Origin: Pontibacter sp. E15-1
GTDB lineage: Bacteria; Bacteroidota; Bacteroidia; Cytophagales; Hymenobacteraceae
NCBI RefSeq assembly: GCF_022601975.1
Contig: NZ_JAKVIR010000010.1
Location: forward strand, 62,001 to 126,000
DNA: 64,000 bases
Direction of reading: 5' to 3'
The number at the start of each line of letters is the position of its first letter. Position 1 is the stretch's first letter. Made by a program: the position numbers and the translations under genes. The notes below the pieces were generated by a model that did not search any database, was not told the origin of the DNA, and saw only the letters and a program-made list of their open reading frames with translations. Below are positions 50,368-59,007 of this stretch, one piece after another.

Positions 50368-51255
50368 ATGCAAAGCCTTCGCGTAACCATCGATACTGAT
50401 TCTGGATTCTGCTTTGGAGTGGTGTACGCCATCCAGATGGCAGAGGACTTGCTGGATGAGCAAGGGTACCTGTATTGCCTGGGCGATATTGTGCACAACG
50501 ACGAGGAGGTGGAGCGGCTGCAGAAGCGGGGCCTGCGCATCATCGACCATGCCCAGATGGCCGGGCTGCGGGAAGAGGCCGTGCTGATCCGGGCGCATGG
50601 CGAGCCCCCCGAAACGTATAAGCTGGCACTGCGCAACAACCTTACCCTGATCGACGCCTCCTGCCCGGTGGTGCTCAAGCTTCAGAACCGCATCAAAACC
50701 AGTTTCGATAAGAAGGAGAAGATTTACATCTATGGCAAGCACGGCCACGCCGAGGTTATGGGCCTGCTCGGGCAGACAGGCAATGAGGCTGTCGTGTTTG
50801 AGAGCATGACAGAGCTGCTGCAGCACGAGTTGCCCGATAACATCACCCTTTACAGCCAGACAACAAAAAGCACGGACAGTTTTTACCGCATCAAGCAGGA
50901 GCTGGAGGACCGGGGCTACGAAGTGAACGCCAACGACACCATATGCCGCCAGGTGTCGAACCGCGATAAAGTCCTGCGAAAGTTCGCAGAGAAGTTCGAC
51001 AAGGTTATCTTTGTGTCGGGCACCAAATCCTCGAACGGGAAAGTGTTGTATAACGTCTGCAAGGAGACCAATCCGGCTACCTATTTCATCTCAAAAGTAG
51101 AAGAGATACAAACTGCCTGGTTTGAGGAGGGCGACAGCGTCGGGATCTGCGGCGCGACCTCAACCCCCATGTGGTTGATGGAGACTGTTCGGGATGCTTT
51201 GGAGGAGATCTCTCTGACGCAAAAGAAAGCACAAGGCCCGTTTTCGGCGGAGTAG
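50368..51255 (+). CDS. ispH: 4-hydroxy-3-methylbut-2-enyl diphosphate reductase
   Basis: Last enzyme of the MEP pathway, making IPP and DMAPP with a [4Fe-4S] cluster. Cluster ligands C15 (SGFCFGV), C99 (DASCPVV) and C193 (TICRQVSNRD) are present, as are H43, H77 and the KHGHAEVMG segment with the catalytic Glu. 295 residues. Its place inside the carotenoid operon suggests that isoprenoid supply is matched to pigment demand. Confidence 0.96.
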   Translation: MQSLRVTIDTDSGFCFGVVYAIQMAEDLLDEQGYLYCLGDIVHNDEEVERLQKRGLRIIDHAQMAGLREEAVLIRAHGEPPETYKLALRNNLTLIDASCPVVLKLQNRIKTSFDKKEKIYIYGKHGHAEVMGLLGQTGNEAVVFESMTELLQHELPDNITLYSQTTKSTDSFYRIKQELEDRGYEVNANDTICRQVSNRDKVLRKFAEKFDKVIFVSGTKSSNGKVLYNVCKETNPATYFISKVEEIQTAWFEEGDSVGICGATSTPMWLMETVRDALEEISLTQKKAQGPFSAE

Positions 51256-51291
51256 GCAGAACACATCAAAGGTTCAGGCGGGTATAAACTG

Positions 51292-51981
51292 ATGGCGACA
51301 AAAAAGCAAAGCGATTTCAGGGGAGTGGCAATTGCGGCGGTGATTATCGTTGGGTGGGCCGGGCTGCTGGCCTGGCTGTTGCAACGGCCTGTTTCATTTT
51401 CCTCCCCGCTGACCTACCTTTTCGTGTTGCTGCAAACCCACCTTTATACGGGCCTGTTTATCACGGCCCACGATGCCATGCACGGGGTTGTCGCGCCTGG
51501 GCACCGCCGGCTGAACAAGGGGATCGGAACGGTGGCGGCGTTTCTTTTTGCCTATAACTGGTATCCGCGCCTGCTGCCCCGGCACCACCAGCATCACCGC
51601 CACGTGGCCACCGAGCAGGATCCCGACTATCACGGTGGGGCTTTCTGGCCCTGGTATGTGAGTTTCCTCAGGCAGTACATCACTTGGTGGCAGTTGGTGC
51701 TCATGGCCCTGACGTTCAATCTGCTGAAGGCCTTCTTTCCGTTGGAAAACGTAGTGCTTTTTTGGATGCTTCCGGCTGTGCTGGCTACGTTTCAGCTATT
51801 TTACTTTGGCACCTACCTGCCCCATCGGGGCGAGCACGCCGAAGACAACCCACACAAATCCAGCACGCAAGCCAAGAACCATGTATGGGCCTTTGTGAGC
51901 TGCTATTTCTTTGGCTACCATTACGAGCATCACGACAAACCCTATCTGCCTTGGTGGAAACTGCACACGGCTAAAAGCTGA
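51292..51981 (+). CDS. crtW: beta-carotene ketolase
   Basis: A membrane di-iron oxygenase of the fatty-acid-desaturase fold, 229 residues. The His motifs are HDAMHG, HHQHHRH and YHYEHH, with the ketolase-type LFYFGTYLPHRGEH segment. It adds 4-keto groups to beta-carotene or zeaxanthin. With crtZ it predicts canthaxanthin/astaxanthin-type pigments. A general desaturase is less likely because the family length and motif spacing fit CrtW. Confidence 0.88.
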   Translation: MATKKQSDFRGVAIAAVIIVGWAGLLAWLLQRPVSFSSPLTYLFVLLQTHLYTGLFITAHDAMHGVVAPGHRRLNKGIGTVAAFLFAYNWYPRLLPRHHQHHRHVATEQDPDYHGGAFWPWYVSFLRQYITWWQLVLMALTFNLLKAFFPLENVVLFWMLPAVLATFQLFYFGTYLPHRGEHAEDNPHKSSTQAKNHVWAFVSCYFFGYHYEHHDKPYLPWWKLHTAKS

Positions 51982-52113
51982 CGCGAGACCCTTTTAAGAG
52001 GAATTCCAGAAAATGTGATAATATATGCAACTATAACTATATAGCTGGCGTACTATCATAAGCTTCCTGCAACGTGCGGTATCAGCTGTTGTCTTACATT
52101 TAACTTCTCTTGT

Positions 52114-52704
52114 ATGAAATTGCCATTATCAGGTGTTTTTTTGGTGCTTATCTTATTGTTTGCCCCGCTCATGACCCCAACTGTGCAGGCGCAGGGAAAA
52201 TTCGGTGGGCGAAAGATTGCTTCCTCATTAAAGGCAGGGGTCAATTTTGTCTGGCTCTCTGAGTTTGACAGCCAGGGGATCATGTTCACGAACAGATACC
52301 ATCATTACGTGAGCGACAGGCTCGGTTTGGGGTTGCATGCCGGCCTGCTCTCAAGCGCCCGCTACGACGACGTGAAAAATATTTATACCATAAAGAACAC
52401 CTACCTCGTCGGAGGGGCGGAGGCGAGCTTTGATATTCTGCAAAATGAGTCGGTGGCGTTTCGCATCGGTGCCGGCCCCATGGCCCGCCGCCGCTCGGAG
52501 CTTACCACAGATGAGGGCGTGGGGGGCACGCAGGATGGATCCCTGACGCACGTCAGAACGACAGATATCGGAGCGAACGCCTTCATAGAGAATGACTTCG
52601 GTATCCTGCGCAACGGCGTGGCTGGCGGCAGGATCGAGTACATGTATTATACCCAAGGCACACAGGTGCTGTCTATTGGAGTGCATCTTGGGTTCCAGTT
52701 TTAA
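52114..52704 (+). CDS. outer-membrane beta-barrel-like protein of unknown function
   Basis: A 196-residue exported protein: signal peptide ending PTVQAQG, then alternating strands (ASSLKAGVNFVWLSEF and DRLGLGLHAGLLSSARYDD) and a C-terminal strand with a terminal aromatic (TQVLSIGVHLGFQF), as in small outer-membrane barrels. No specific family is recognised. It is separated from crtW by 132 bp and ended by a strong terminator. Confidence 0.7.
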   Translation: MKLPLSGVFLVLILLFAPLMTPTVQAQGKFGGRKIASSLKAGVNFVWLSEFDSQGIMFTNRYHHYVSDRLGLGLHAGLLSSARYDDVKNIYTIKNTYLVGGAEASFDILQNESVAFRIGAGPMARRRSELTTDEGVGGTQDGSLTHVRTTDIGANAFIENDFGILRNGVAGGRIEYMYYTQGTQVLSIGVHLGFQF

Positions 52705-52745
52705 AAAGTAGCCTGACCCGGATTTCGATTTACGCAAAATATCTT

Positions 52746-52791
52746 ACTCCCCCATACTCCCTGACAAAGGTGGTATGGGGGAGTTTTTTTT
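52746..52791 (+). terminator. terminator after the outer-membrane protein gene
   Basis: ACTCCCCCATAC (52746-52757) pairs with GTATGGGGGAGT (52773-52784), followed by a run of T. Confidence 0.88.
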
Positions 52792-53403
52792 GACTCTTGT
52801 GCGACCAGTGAACCTCTCTTGAAAACCTCTTTTCCTGCCTCATACGCAGGGCCCTTTCTCTACCATGAAGTAAACTGCACCACTGCCTGAAGCACATTCG
52901 CTAAACCGCTTTTTGTTATACCTGCCTCTGCTACGCTGCACGCATGCTTTCTCTTTCCATACCTCTACCTGCAGTGTACCGCTTTGACCACTTGCGGAAG
53001 TAAGTGCAGCGCGCCAACCCAGGCATGCCTATATCAAAAACACCATGACTTTGCTGGGTATACCGGTATGTGTGTTTTTCAATCGATTGACTATAAGTTA
53101 TTTATTGGGTTTCAAGGTAAGGCCTGGCAATGGGTCGGCGCCTGGTGTTAGCCAGGATGCCTTCAGGGATGGGCGGTAGGACGGTATGGATCGACCGGTC
53201 TGAGTTTCTCCACAATTTCCCCGAAGCGTCATTTTCTTCCACTTCGCCCCACTTTTGGCAAGAATGCTTTTTGGTTAAATTGATTCTTTATGAGGAGGGT
53301 ATAAATCGCTGTGATACAACGCGTTGCTATATGGCCTCTCGTATTGTAGTGAAATCCTATATAGAAAGCAAAAATACTTCTCCCCAAAATATGAACCCAT
53401 GAA

Positions 53404-53450
53404 TGTGGATAATGTGGATAAGTGGGGTGGATAACCATAATTTATCCACA
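53404..53450. promoter_or_regulatory. cluster of DnaA boxes upstream of mraZ
   Basis: TTATCCACA occurs three times: inverted at 53404-53412 and 53413-53421 (tandem), and direct at 53442-53450. A one-mismatch copy lies at 53426-53434. All match the DnaA-box consensus TTATNCACA. This could be a DnaA-controlled promoter region or part of an origin. Confidence 0.6.
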
Positions 53451-53476
53451 AAGTGGTAAAAAGTGGTAGATTGTGG
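53450..53476 (+). promoter_or_regulatory. MraZ operator: three AAAGTGG-like boxes, 10-bp period
   Basis: AAAGTGG (53450-53456), AAAGTGG (53460-53466) and ATTGTGG (53470-53476) are separated by exactly 3 bp, immediately before the -33 element of the mraZ promoter. MraZ proteins bind such repeated boxes upstream of their own gene, so autoregulation of the dcw operon is inferred. Confidence 0.75.
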
Positions 53477-53506
53477 TTGATGGATTTTGCTGAATCGCTA
53501 CATTTG
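53477..53506 (+). promoter_or_regulatory. mraZ/dcw promoter (TTG-N19-TACATTTG)
   Basis: TTG (53477-53479), 19-bp spacer and TACATTTG (53499-53506) match the Bacteroidota consensus, 38 bp before the mraZ ATG. Confidence 0.6.
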
Positions 53507-53544
53507 TACAGTCCGAAATCCATACGGTCTAAACCTCTAAGCCT

Positions 53545-54012
53545 ATGAACTTCCTCTCTGGCGAGTATGAGTGCAAGATTGACCCTAAAGGAAGATTGGT
53601 TTTACCTGCAAAGATAAAAACCAATCTGCCGGAGGAGTCTGGCAATCATGTGGTGCTGATGAGGGGGTTTGAGCCGTGTCTGGTACTGTACCCGAAGGCG
53701 GAATGGAAAGTGATTTACGACAAGGTGGCCGGGCTGAATGAGTTTAACGAGGAATACCGCCACTTTCAGCGGAACTTCTTCCGGGGGAACACCGAGATTG
53801 AGCTGGATGGGACCGGGCGTTTTATCGTGCCCAAAACCATGGCGCGTTTCGCCTCGCTGGAGAAAGAGGCCATTGTGGTGGGGCTGGGCAACCGCGTCGA
53901 AATCTGGAACCCAGAGCAGTACGAGGACTTCCTGATCAAGGACCAGCAGAATTTCTCACAACTCGCCCAGAAGTTTCTGGGCGATAAACCGGCTGAAGAG
54001 CCTTTGATTTAA
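53545..54012 (+). CDS. mraZ: transcriptional regulator MraZ
   Basis: DNA-binding regulator heading the division and cell-wall cluster. The 155-residue protein has two SpoVT-AbrB half-domains: KIDPKGRLVLPAKIK (about 11-25) and LDGTGRFIVPKTM (about 90-102). It ends 2 bp before rsmH. Three matching MraZ boxes upstream suggest it represses its own operon. Confidence 0.95.
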   Translation: MNFLSGEYECKIDPKGRLVLPAKIKTNLPEESGNHVVLMRGFEPCLVLYPKAEWKVIYDKVAGLNEFNEEYRHFQRNFFRGNTEIELDGTGRFIVPKTMARFASLEKEAIVVGLGNRVEIWNPEQYEDFLIKDQQNFSQLAQKFLGDKPAEEPLI

Positions 54013-54014
54013 GC

Positions 54015-54935
54015 ATGGAATACCACCGTCCTGTCATGTTGGAGGAGTCTGTAGCGGCGCTGGCTATCAAGCCGGACGGGGTATACGTGGACGTGACCTT
54101 TGGCGGCGGCGGGCACTCGGCGCTTATCGCCAGCAAGCTCACCACCGGCAAGCTGTATGGCCTGGACCAGGACCGCGACGCGGAGGAAGAGTCGAAGAAG
54201 CTGGACAGCGGAACTTTTCAGTTTGTGCGCGCCAACTTCCGGGACCTGAAGAAATACCTGCGGCTATACCGGGTAACAGCGGTAGACGGCGTGCTGGCCG
54301 ACCTGGGCGTGTCGTCGCATCAGTTTGATGTGCCGGAACGCGGCTTTTCCACCCGTTTCGATGGCCCTTTGGACATGCGCATGAACCCGGAAGCGGGCAT
54401 CACCGCCCGGGAGGTGCTGGAAACCTACTCTGAGGAGCAGTTGCACCGCATTTTCGGGATATACGGCGAGGTGAAAAACGCAAAGACGCTGGCCCGCACC
54501 GTGGTGGAGAACAGAAACAGGCTGCCGCTGCACACGATCAGCGAGTTTAAACAAGCGATACGCTCCTGCACGCCCAAGGGCAAGGAGAATAAATACCTGG
54601 CGCAGGTCTTCCAGGCGCTCCGCATCGAAGTGAACGATGAGATGAAAGCGCTGGAGGAATTGCTGGAGCAGGCCACCGAGCTGCTGAAGCCCGGTGGGCG
54701 GCTGTCCGTCATTTCCTACCACTCGCTGGAAGACAGGCTGGTGAAGAACTTCATTGCCAAGGGCAAGTTTTTCGGGGAAGTGGAGAAAGACCTTTTCGGC
54801 AACGAGATAAAGCCGCTGGAGGCGGTGCACCGCAAACCGATAACACCAACGGAGGCCGAGCTGTTGCAGAACAGCCGCTCCAGGAGCGCAAAGCTAAGGG
54901 TGGCAGAGAAGAAGGAGGAGAGCGAAAGAAAGTAA
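54015..54935 (+). CDS. rsmH: 16S rRNA (cytosine(1402)-N4)-methyltransferase
   Basis: Methylates N4 of C1402 in the ribosomal decoding site using SAM. The 306-residue protein has YHRPVMLEESV at the start, the SAM loop VDVTFGGGGHSALI, VLADLGVSSHQFD and VISYHSLEDRLVKNF near the end. Standard gene order mraZ-rsmH. Confidence 0.96.
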   Translation: MEYHRPVMLEESVAALAIKPDGVYVDVTFGGGGHSALIASKLTTGKLYGLDQDRDAEEESKKLDSGTFQFVRANFRDLKKYLRLYRVTAVDGVLADLGVSSHQFDVPERGFSTRFDGPLDMRMNPEAGITAREVLETYSEEQLHRIFGIYGEVKNAKTLARTVVENRNRLPLHTISEFKQAIRSCTPKGKENKYLAQVFQALRIEVNDEMKALEELLEQATELLKPGGRLSVISYHSLEDRLVKNFIAKGKFFGEVEKDLFGNEIKPLEAVHRKPITPTEAELLQNSRSRSAKLRVAEKKEESERK

Positions 54936-54966
54936 ACCTACGATTAGCTAACGAAAACATAGCACT

Positions 54967-55404
54967 ATGGCTTCAAATGTATTAACGAAGAAGAAAGCAG
55001 ACGCACCCAAGGGCAACCTGGCGCGTGTGAAGCCACAGCCTGAGAAGACGCCAAAGGCCAAGAAAGGCAGGAGCTTCAGTATTTTTGCCCTGCTAGACAA
55101 ATACGCAAACGTAGATGCCCTGTTCGAGCACGGCGTGCCGCTCAAGTTCATGCCGCACGTGCTTTTCCTGACAGGCATCACCCTTTTCTATATCGGCAAC
55201 ACCCACTTTGCCGAGAAAACCATCCGCAGGATAGACAAGATTAAGGTAGAGACAGAAGACCTTCGCGCAGATTTCACGACGCTCAAGTCCGAATATATGG
55301 AGGCCAGCAAGCAATCGGAGGTGGCGCGCAACGTGGCGCCCCTTGGCCTGATCGAAAGCTCATCTCCGCCTTATCAAGTAATTGTGCCTGCCGATGAATA
55401 TTAA
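54967..55404 (+). CDS. ftsL: FtsL-like cell division protein
   Basis: Bitopic divisome protein. The 145-residue chain has a basic cytoplasmic tail rich in Lys/Pro (1-40), one transmembrane helix (about 63-81, HVLFLTGITLFYIGN) and a periplasmic coiled coil (about 85-120), the FtsL layout. It is longer at the N-terminus than E. coli FtsL. It lies between rsmH and the PBP gene, as expected, and overlaps the PBP start by 11 bp. Confidence 0.85.
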   Translation: MASNVLTKKKADAPKGNLARVKPQPEKTPKAKKGRSFSIFALLDKYANVDALFEHGVPLKFMPHVLFLTGITLFYIGNTHFAEKTIRRIDKIKVETEDLRADFTTLKSEYMEASKQSEVARNVAPLGLIESSSPPYQVIVPADEY

Positions 55405-57496
55405 GAAATCCATACTGGTGCGGGTGCGGGTGGCCTTTCTGGTCATCTGCCTTTTTGCGTGCGCGATCCTGTATAAGATCGTGCAGATTCAGTTTATGGA
55501 CGGGCAGAAGTGGAAGAGCATCTCCAAGGAGCGCCGCATCTACTACAAGCCCGTGGCCGCCACGCGCGGAAATATCTTCTCCGACAACGGCAGTATCCTG
55601 GCCACCTCGCTTCCGTTCTACCGCGTGGCCATCGACCCTACTGTGGCGAAGGCAGAAGTGTTCAACAGCGGCGTGGACTCGCTGGCAGTAATGCTCGCGA
55701 AATTCTACGGCGACCGGTCCGTGGACTACTACAAGCGCAAGATCAAGAACGCGCGGCACTCCGACCGCCAGTACATCCGCCTCAACAGCCGCCAGATTAA
55801 TTACCAGGAAAAGAAGATGATGGCCAAGTGGCCGATTTTCCGGGAAGGCAAGGGCCGTGGCGGCGTGATTTTCGAGAAGGTGGAGAAGCGCTTCAAGCCG
55901 TTCGGCATCCTGGCCGACCGCACCATCGGCTTCATCAACGAAGACAAGAACGGGGCGGGCCTGGAGTACAGCTTTAACCCCAACCTGGCAGGCACAGACG
56001 GTGAGGCACTGTTCGAGCGTATCGCAGGCGGCAGCAAACCCATCTACGACGGCACCGACGTGAAGCCGCAGCACGGCTACGACATCAAAACCACCATTGA
56101 TATCAACTTGCAGGACGTGGCGGAGAACGCACTGTACAAGGCGCTGGAGAAAACCAACGCGGAGTATGGCTGTGTGATTATGATGGAGGTGAAAACCGGA
56201 GAAATCAAAGCCATTGCGAACCTGGGTAAAACCAAGGGCGGATATATAGAAGATTACAATTACGCGGTCGGAAACCAGGGGCGCACCGAGCCCGGCTCCA
56301 CGTTTAAGCTGGCCTCGATGATGGCGCTGTTCGAGCACTCCCCGCACATCAACCTGACCGATACGATTGACACGGGCAATGGCCGCTACCGCATCAAGAA
56401 CACCTACATGACCGATGCCAAAATCAATGGGTATGGCAAGCTGACGGTGCAGCAGGTGTTTGAGAAATCGTCGAACATCGGCGTGGCCAAACTAATGGAG
56501 GCGAACTTCAGCCAGGACCAGCAGGCCTATATAGATTACCTGCACAAGTTCGGCCTCAGCAGCACGCTTGGTTTCCAGATGGATGGGGAAGCTCGCCCCT
56601 ACATGAAGAGCCCGCAGGACAAGAATTGGTATGGCACCACGCTTACGTCCATGGCCATTGGGTATGAGCTGAAGCTTTCTCCCCTCCAGACGCTGGCGCT
56701 ATACAATGCGGTGGCCAACGACGGCGTGAAGATCCAGCCAATCATCGTGAAGGAAATCCGGAAGGCAGACAATGTGATCCAGTCGTTCAGCACACGGGTG
56801 CTGAACGAGAAGGTATGCTCCGACGAGACCCTGAAGAAATTGAAGGCCATGCTGGAAGGCGTGGTGGAACATGGCACGGCCAAAAACATCCATAGCAACG
56901 ACTACAAAGTGGCCGGCAAGACTGGCACGGCGCGCAAAGTGAAAGACGGGCGCTACGTACGCGAGTACTCTACTTCCTTCGCAGGCTACTTCCCGGCAGA
57001 CGACCCCAAGTACTCCTGCATCGTGATCATAGACAGTCCGCATGGCGTGAACGTGTATGGCGGCGATGTGGCAGCGCCCGTGTTCAAGGAACTGGCCGAC
57101 AAGGCCTATGCCCGCGACCTGGCCATGCACAAGCCCATGCAGGCGCGCGTGGTGCCGAACAAAGACAGCCTGCCGCCGGTGTACACGGGCAATTTTGACG
57201 ATCTGTCGGTAATCCTGAACAGGATCGGCATCAGCAACCACGGCGCTGTGGGCGCAGACGAAGAGTGGGTGAAGGTAGAGCAGCAACGCCGCTCCCTCAA
57301 CTTCACGGCAAACCCGATGCTGGAAGGCAAGATTCCGGACGTGACGGGCATGACGCTCCGCGATGCCCTGTTTATACTGGGCAACCAGCACCTGGAAGTG
57401 CGTGTGGAAGGATCGGGCAAGCGGGTGCAGAAGCAGTCTGTCGCGCCTGGCACGGATATCATCAAAGACAAAAACATAACCATTACCCTTAGCTGA
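55394..57496 (+). CDS. ftsI: division-specific penicillin-binding protein with C-terminal PASTA domain
   Basis: Class-B transpeptidase for septal peptidoglycan. The 700-residue protein has a membrane anchor (about 8-28), the dimerisation region, and the transpeptidase domain with S302-x-x-K305 (EPGSTFKLAS), S359/S360-N361 (KSSNIGVA) and K509-T-G (GKTGTARK). Its last ~60 residues are a PASTA domain (IPDVTGMTLRDALFILGNQ), common in Bacteroidota but absent from E. coli FtsI. ATG 55394 overlaps ftsL; its stop TGA overlaps the murE ATG by one base. Confidence 0.95.
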   Translation: MNIKKSILVRVRVAFLVICLFACAILYKIVQIQFMDGQKWKSISKERRIYYKPVAATRGNIFSDNGSILATSLPFYRVAIDPTVAKAEVFNSGVDSLAVMLAKFYGDRSVDYYKRKIKNARHSDRQYIRLNSRQINYQEKKMMAKWPIFREGKGRGGVIFEKVEKRFKPFGILADRTIGFINEDKNGAGLEYSFNPNLAGTDGEALFERIAGGSKPIYDGTDVKPQHGYDIKTTIDINLQDVAENALYKALEKTNAEYGCVIMMEVKTGEIKAIANLGKTKGGYIEDYNYAVGNQGRTEPGSTFKLASMMALFEHSPHINLTDTIDTGNGRYRIKNTYMTDAKINGYGKLTVQQVFEKSSNIGVAKLMEANFSQDQQAYIDYLHKFGLSSTLGFQMDGEARPYMKSPQDKNWYGTTLTSMAIGYELKLSPLQTLALYNAVANDGVKIQPIIVKEIRKADNVIQSFSTRVLNEKVCSDETLKKLKAMLEGVVEHGTAKNIHSNDYKVAGKTGTARKVKDGRYVREYSTSFAGYFPADDPKYSCIVIIDSPHGVNVYGGDVAAPVFKELADKAYARDLAMHKPMQARVVPNKDSLPPVYTGNFDDLSVILNRIGISNHGAVGADEEWVKVEQQRRSLNFTANPMLEGKIPDVTGMTLRDALFILGNQHLEVRVEGSGKRVQKQSVAPGTDIIKDKNITITLS

Positions 57497-58959
57497 TGCA
57501 GGTACTGCAAACCATACTCCGAGAGGTAGAAGTGTTGAGCACCCACGGTTCGCTGGAGGTGCCGGTTGCTGGCATTACGTTCGACTCGCGCCAGGTGCGT
57601 GAGGGCGTGGTGTTTGTGGCGGTACGCGGAGTGCAGACAGACGGGCACGACTATATAGCCAAGGCAGCGGAGGCCGGGGCGGTGGCCATTGTGTGCGAGG
57701 AACTGCCCGCCACTGTGCCGCAGGGTATACCCTTTGCGGTAGTGCAGAACACTGCGCAGGCTCTGGGGCAGATGGCCTCCGCTTTCTACGGCAACCCATC
57801 TGCCAAACTGAAGCTGGTAGGTATAACCGGCACCAACGGCAAAACCACTTCTGTCACACTATTGCACAAGTTGTTCCGGGAGCTGGGCTATCACGTGGGG
57901 CTGCTCTCCACCGTGCAAAACCAGATAGACGAGACGGTTATACCTGCCACCCATACCACCCCGGACGCGATGAAACTGAACGAGCTGTTGGCGCAAATGG
58001 TGAAAGCCGGATGCACCCACTGCTTTATGGAGGTGAGCTCGCATGCCATGGTGCAGCAGCGCGTGGCAGGCCTTACGTTTGCGGGCGGCGTGTTCACCAA
58101 CATTACCCACGACCACCTCGACTACCACGGCACCTTCGATGAGTACATCAAAGCCAAGAAATCCTTTTTTGACATGCTGCCGAAAGGGGCCTTCGCGCTG
58201 ATAAACGCAGACGACAAACGCGGGCCTGTGATGGTGCAGAACACCAAAGCCGACGTCCGCTACTTTGCCTTGCGCAAGGCCGTGGACTTTAAGGCCCGCA
58301 TCATCGACAACACTCTGCAAGGGCTGCACCTGGAGGTGGACGGCCAGGAGATCTGGTGCAAGCTGATCGGGGCCTTTAATGCCTACAACCTGCTGAGTGC
58401 CTACGGCGTGGCGGTGCTGCTGGATGAAGACCCGGTGGAGGCGCTCACCGTACTCTCGAGCCTCGACTCCGCCGCGGGCCGTTTCGACTACCTCGTGTCG
58501 GAGGGCCAGATAACCGGCATCGTGGACTACGCCCATACCCCTGACGCGCTGGAGAACGTGCTGACCACCATTCAGCAAATCCGCAACCCGACGCAGCAGG
58601 TGATCACGCTGGTGGGCTGCGGCGGCAACCGCGATGCGGCGAAGCGCCCGATAATGGCCGACATCGCCTGCCGCTACAGCGACAAGGTGATCCTGACCTC
58701 CGATAACCCGCGCTTTGAGGAGCCACAGGCCATACTGGAAGAAATGCAGAAGGGCGTAAAGCCTCTCGACTATAAAAAGACCCTGACGGTGGTGGACCGC
58801 CGCGAGGCGATTAAAACCGCCTGTATGCTCGCCGAGCCGAACGACATTATCCTGGTGGCAGGCAAGGGCCACGAGACTTATCAGGAGGTAAAGGGCGTGC
58901 GGTATGATTTTGACGACAAGCAAGTGCTCAGGCAAATGCTTGCGCAGCTAGGGAAATAA
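57496..58959 (+). CDS. murE: UDP-MurNAc-L-Ala-D-Glu:meso-DAP ligase
   Basis: Adds the third residue of the peptidoglycan stem peptide. The 487-residue ligase has the ATP loop GITGTNGKTTSVTLLH, EVSSHAMVQQRV, and the DNPR motif (TSDNPRFEEP) that marks meso-diaminopimelate specificity, so the cell wall is of DAP type. Coupled to ftsI by TGATG. Confidence 0.96.
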   Translation: MQVLQTILREVEVLSTHGSLEVPVAGITFDSRQVREGVVFVAVRGVQTDGHDYIAKAAEAGAVAIVCEELPATVPQGIPFAVVQNTAQALGQMASAFYGNPSAKLKLVGITGTNGKTTSVTLLHKLFRELGYHVGLLSTVQNQIDETVIPATHTTPDAMKLNELLAQMVKAGCTHCFMEVSSHAMVQQRVAGLTFAGGVFTNITHDHLDYHGTFDEYIKAKKSFFDMLPKGAFALINADDKRGPVMVQNTKADVRYFALRKAVDFKARIIDNTLQGLHLEVDGQEIWCKLIGAFNAYNLLSAYGVAVLLDEDPVEALTVLSSLDSAAGRFDYLVSEGQITGIVDYAHTPDALENVLTTIQQIRNPTQQVITLVGCGGNRDAAKRPIMADIACRYSDKVILTSDNPRFEEPQAILEEMQKGVKPLDYKKTLTVVDRREAIKTACMLAEPNDIILVAGKGHETYQEVKGVRYDFDDKQVLRQMLAQLGK

Positions 58960-59007
58960 ACAGGAAGCCAGCATAAAAACTAAGCAATAGAAACCGAACA
59001 CGATTAA

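Larger units (their letters stand above)
52705..53544. other. 840-bp intergenic region upstream of the dcw cluster
   Basis: It holds a terminator (52746-52791), then about 600 bp with no supported gene or RNA (a 90-codon frame at 53130-53402 is unconvincing). It ends with a dense control region: DnaA boxes (53404-53450), three MraZ boxes (53450-53476) and a promoter (53477-53506). Confidence 0.6.

Noticed and set aside
53258..53285. sigma-54-like promoter (TGGCA...TGC) upstream of mraZ
   Set aside because: The GG and GC elements are spaced about 3 bp too close for sigma-54, and a good Bacteroidota-type promoter exists nearer the gene.
53130..53402. 90-codon frame upstream of mraZ
   Set aside because: No motif, an odd composition and a position running up to the DnaA-box cluster; nothing supports translation.
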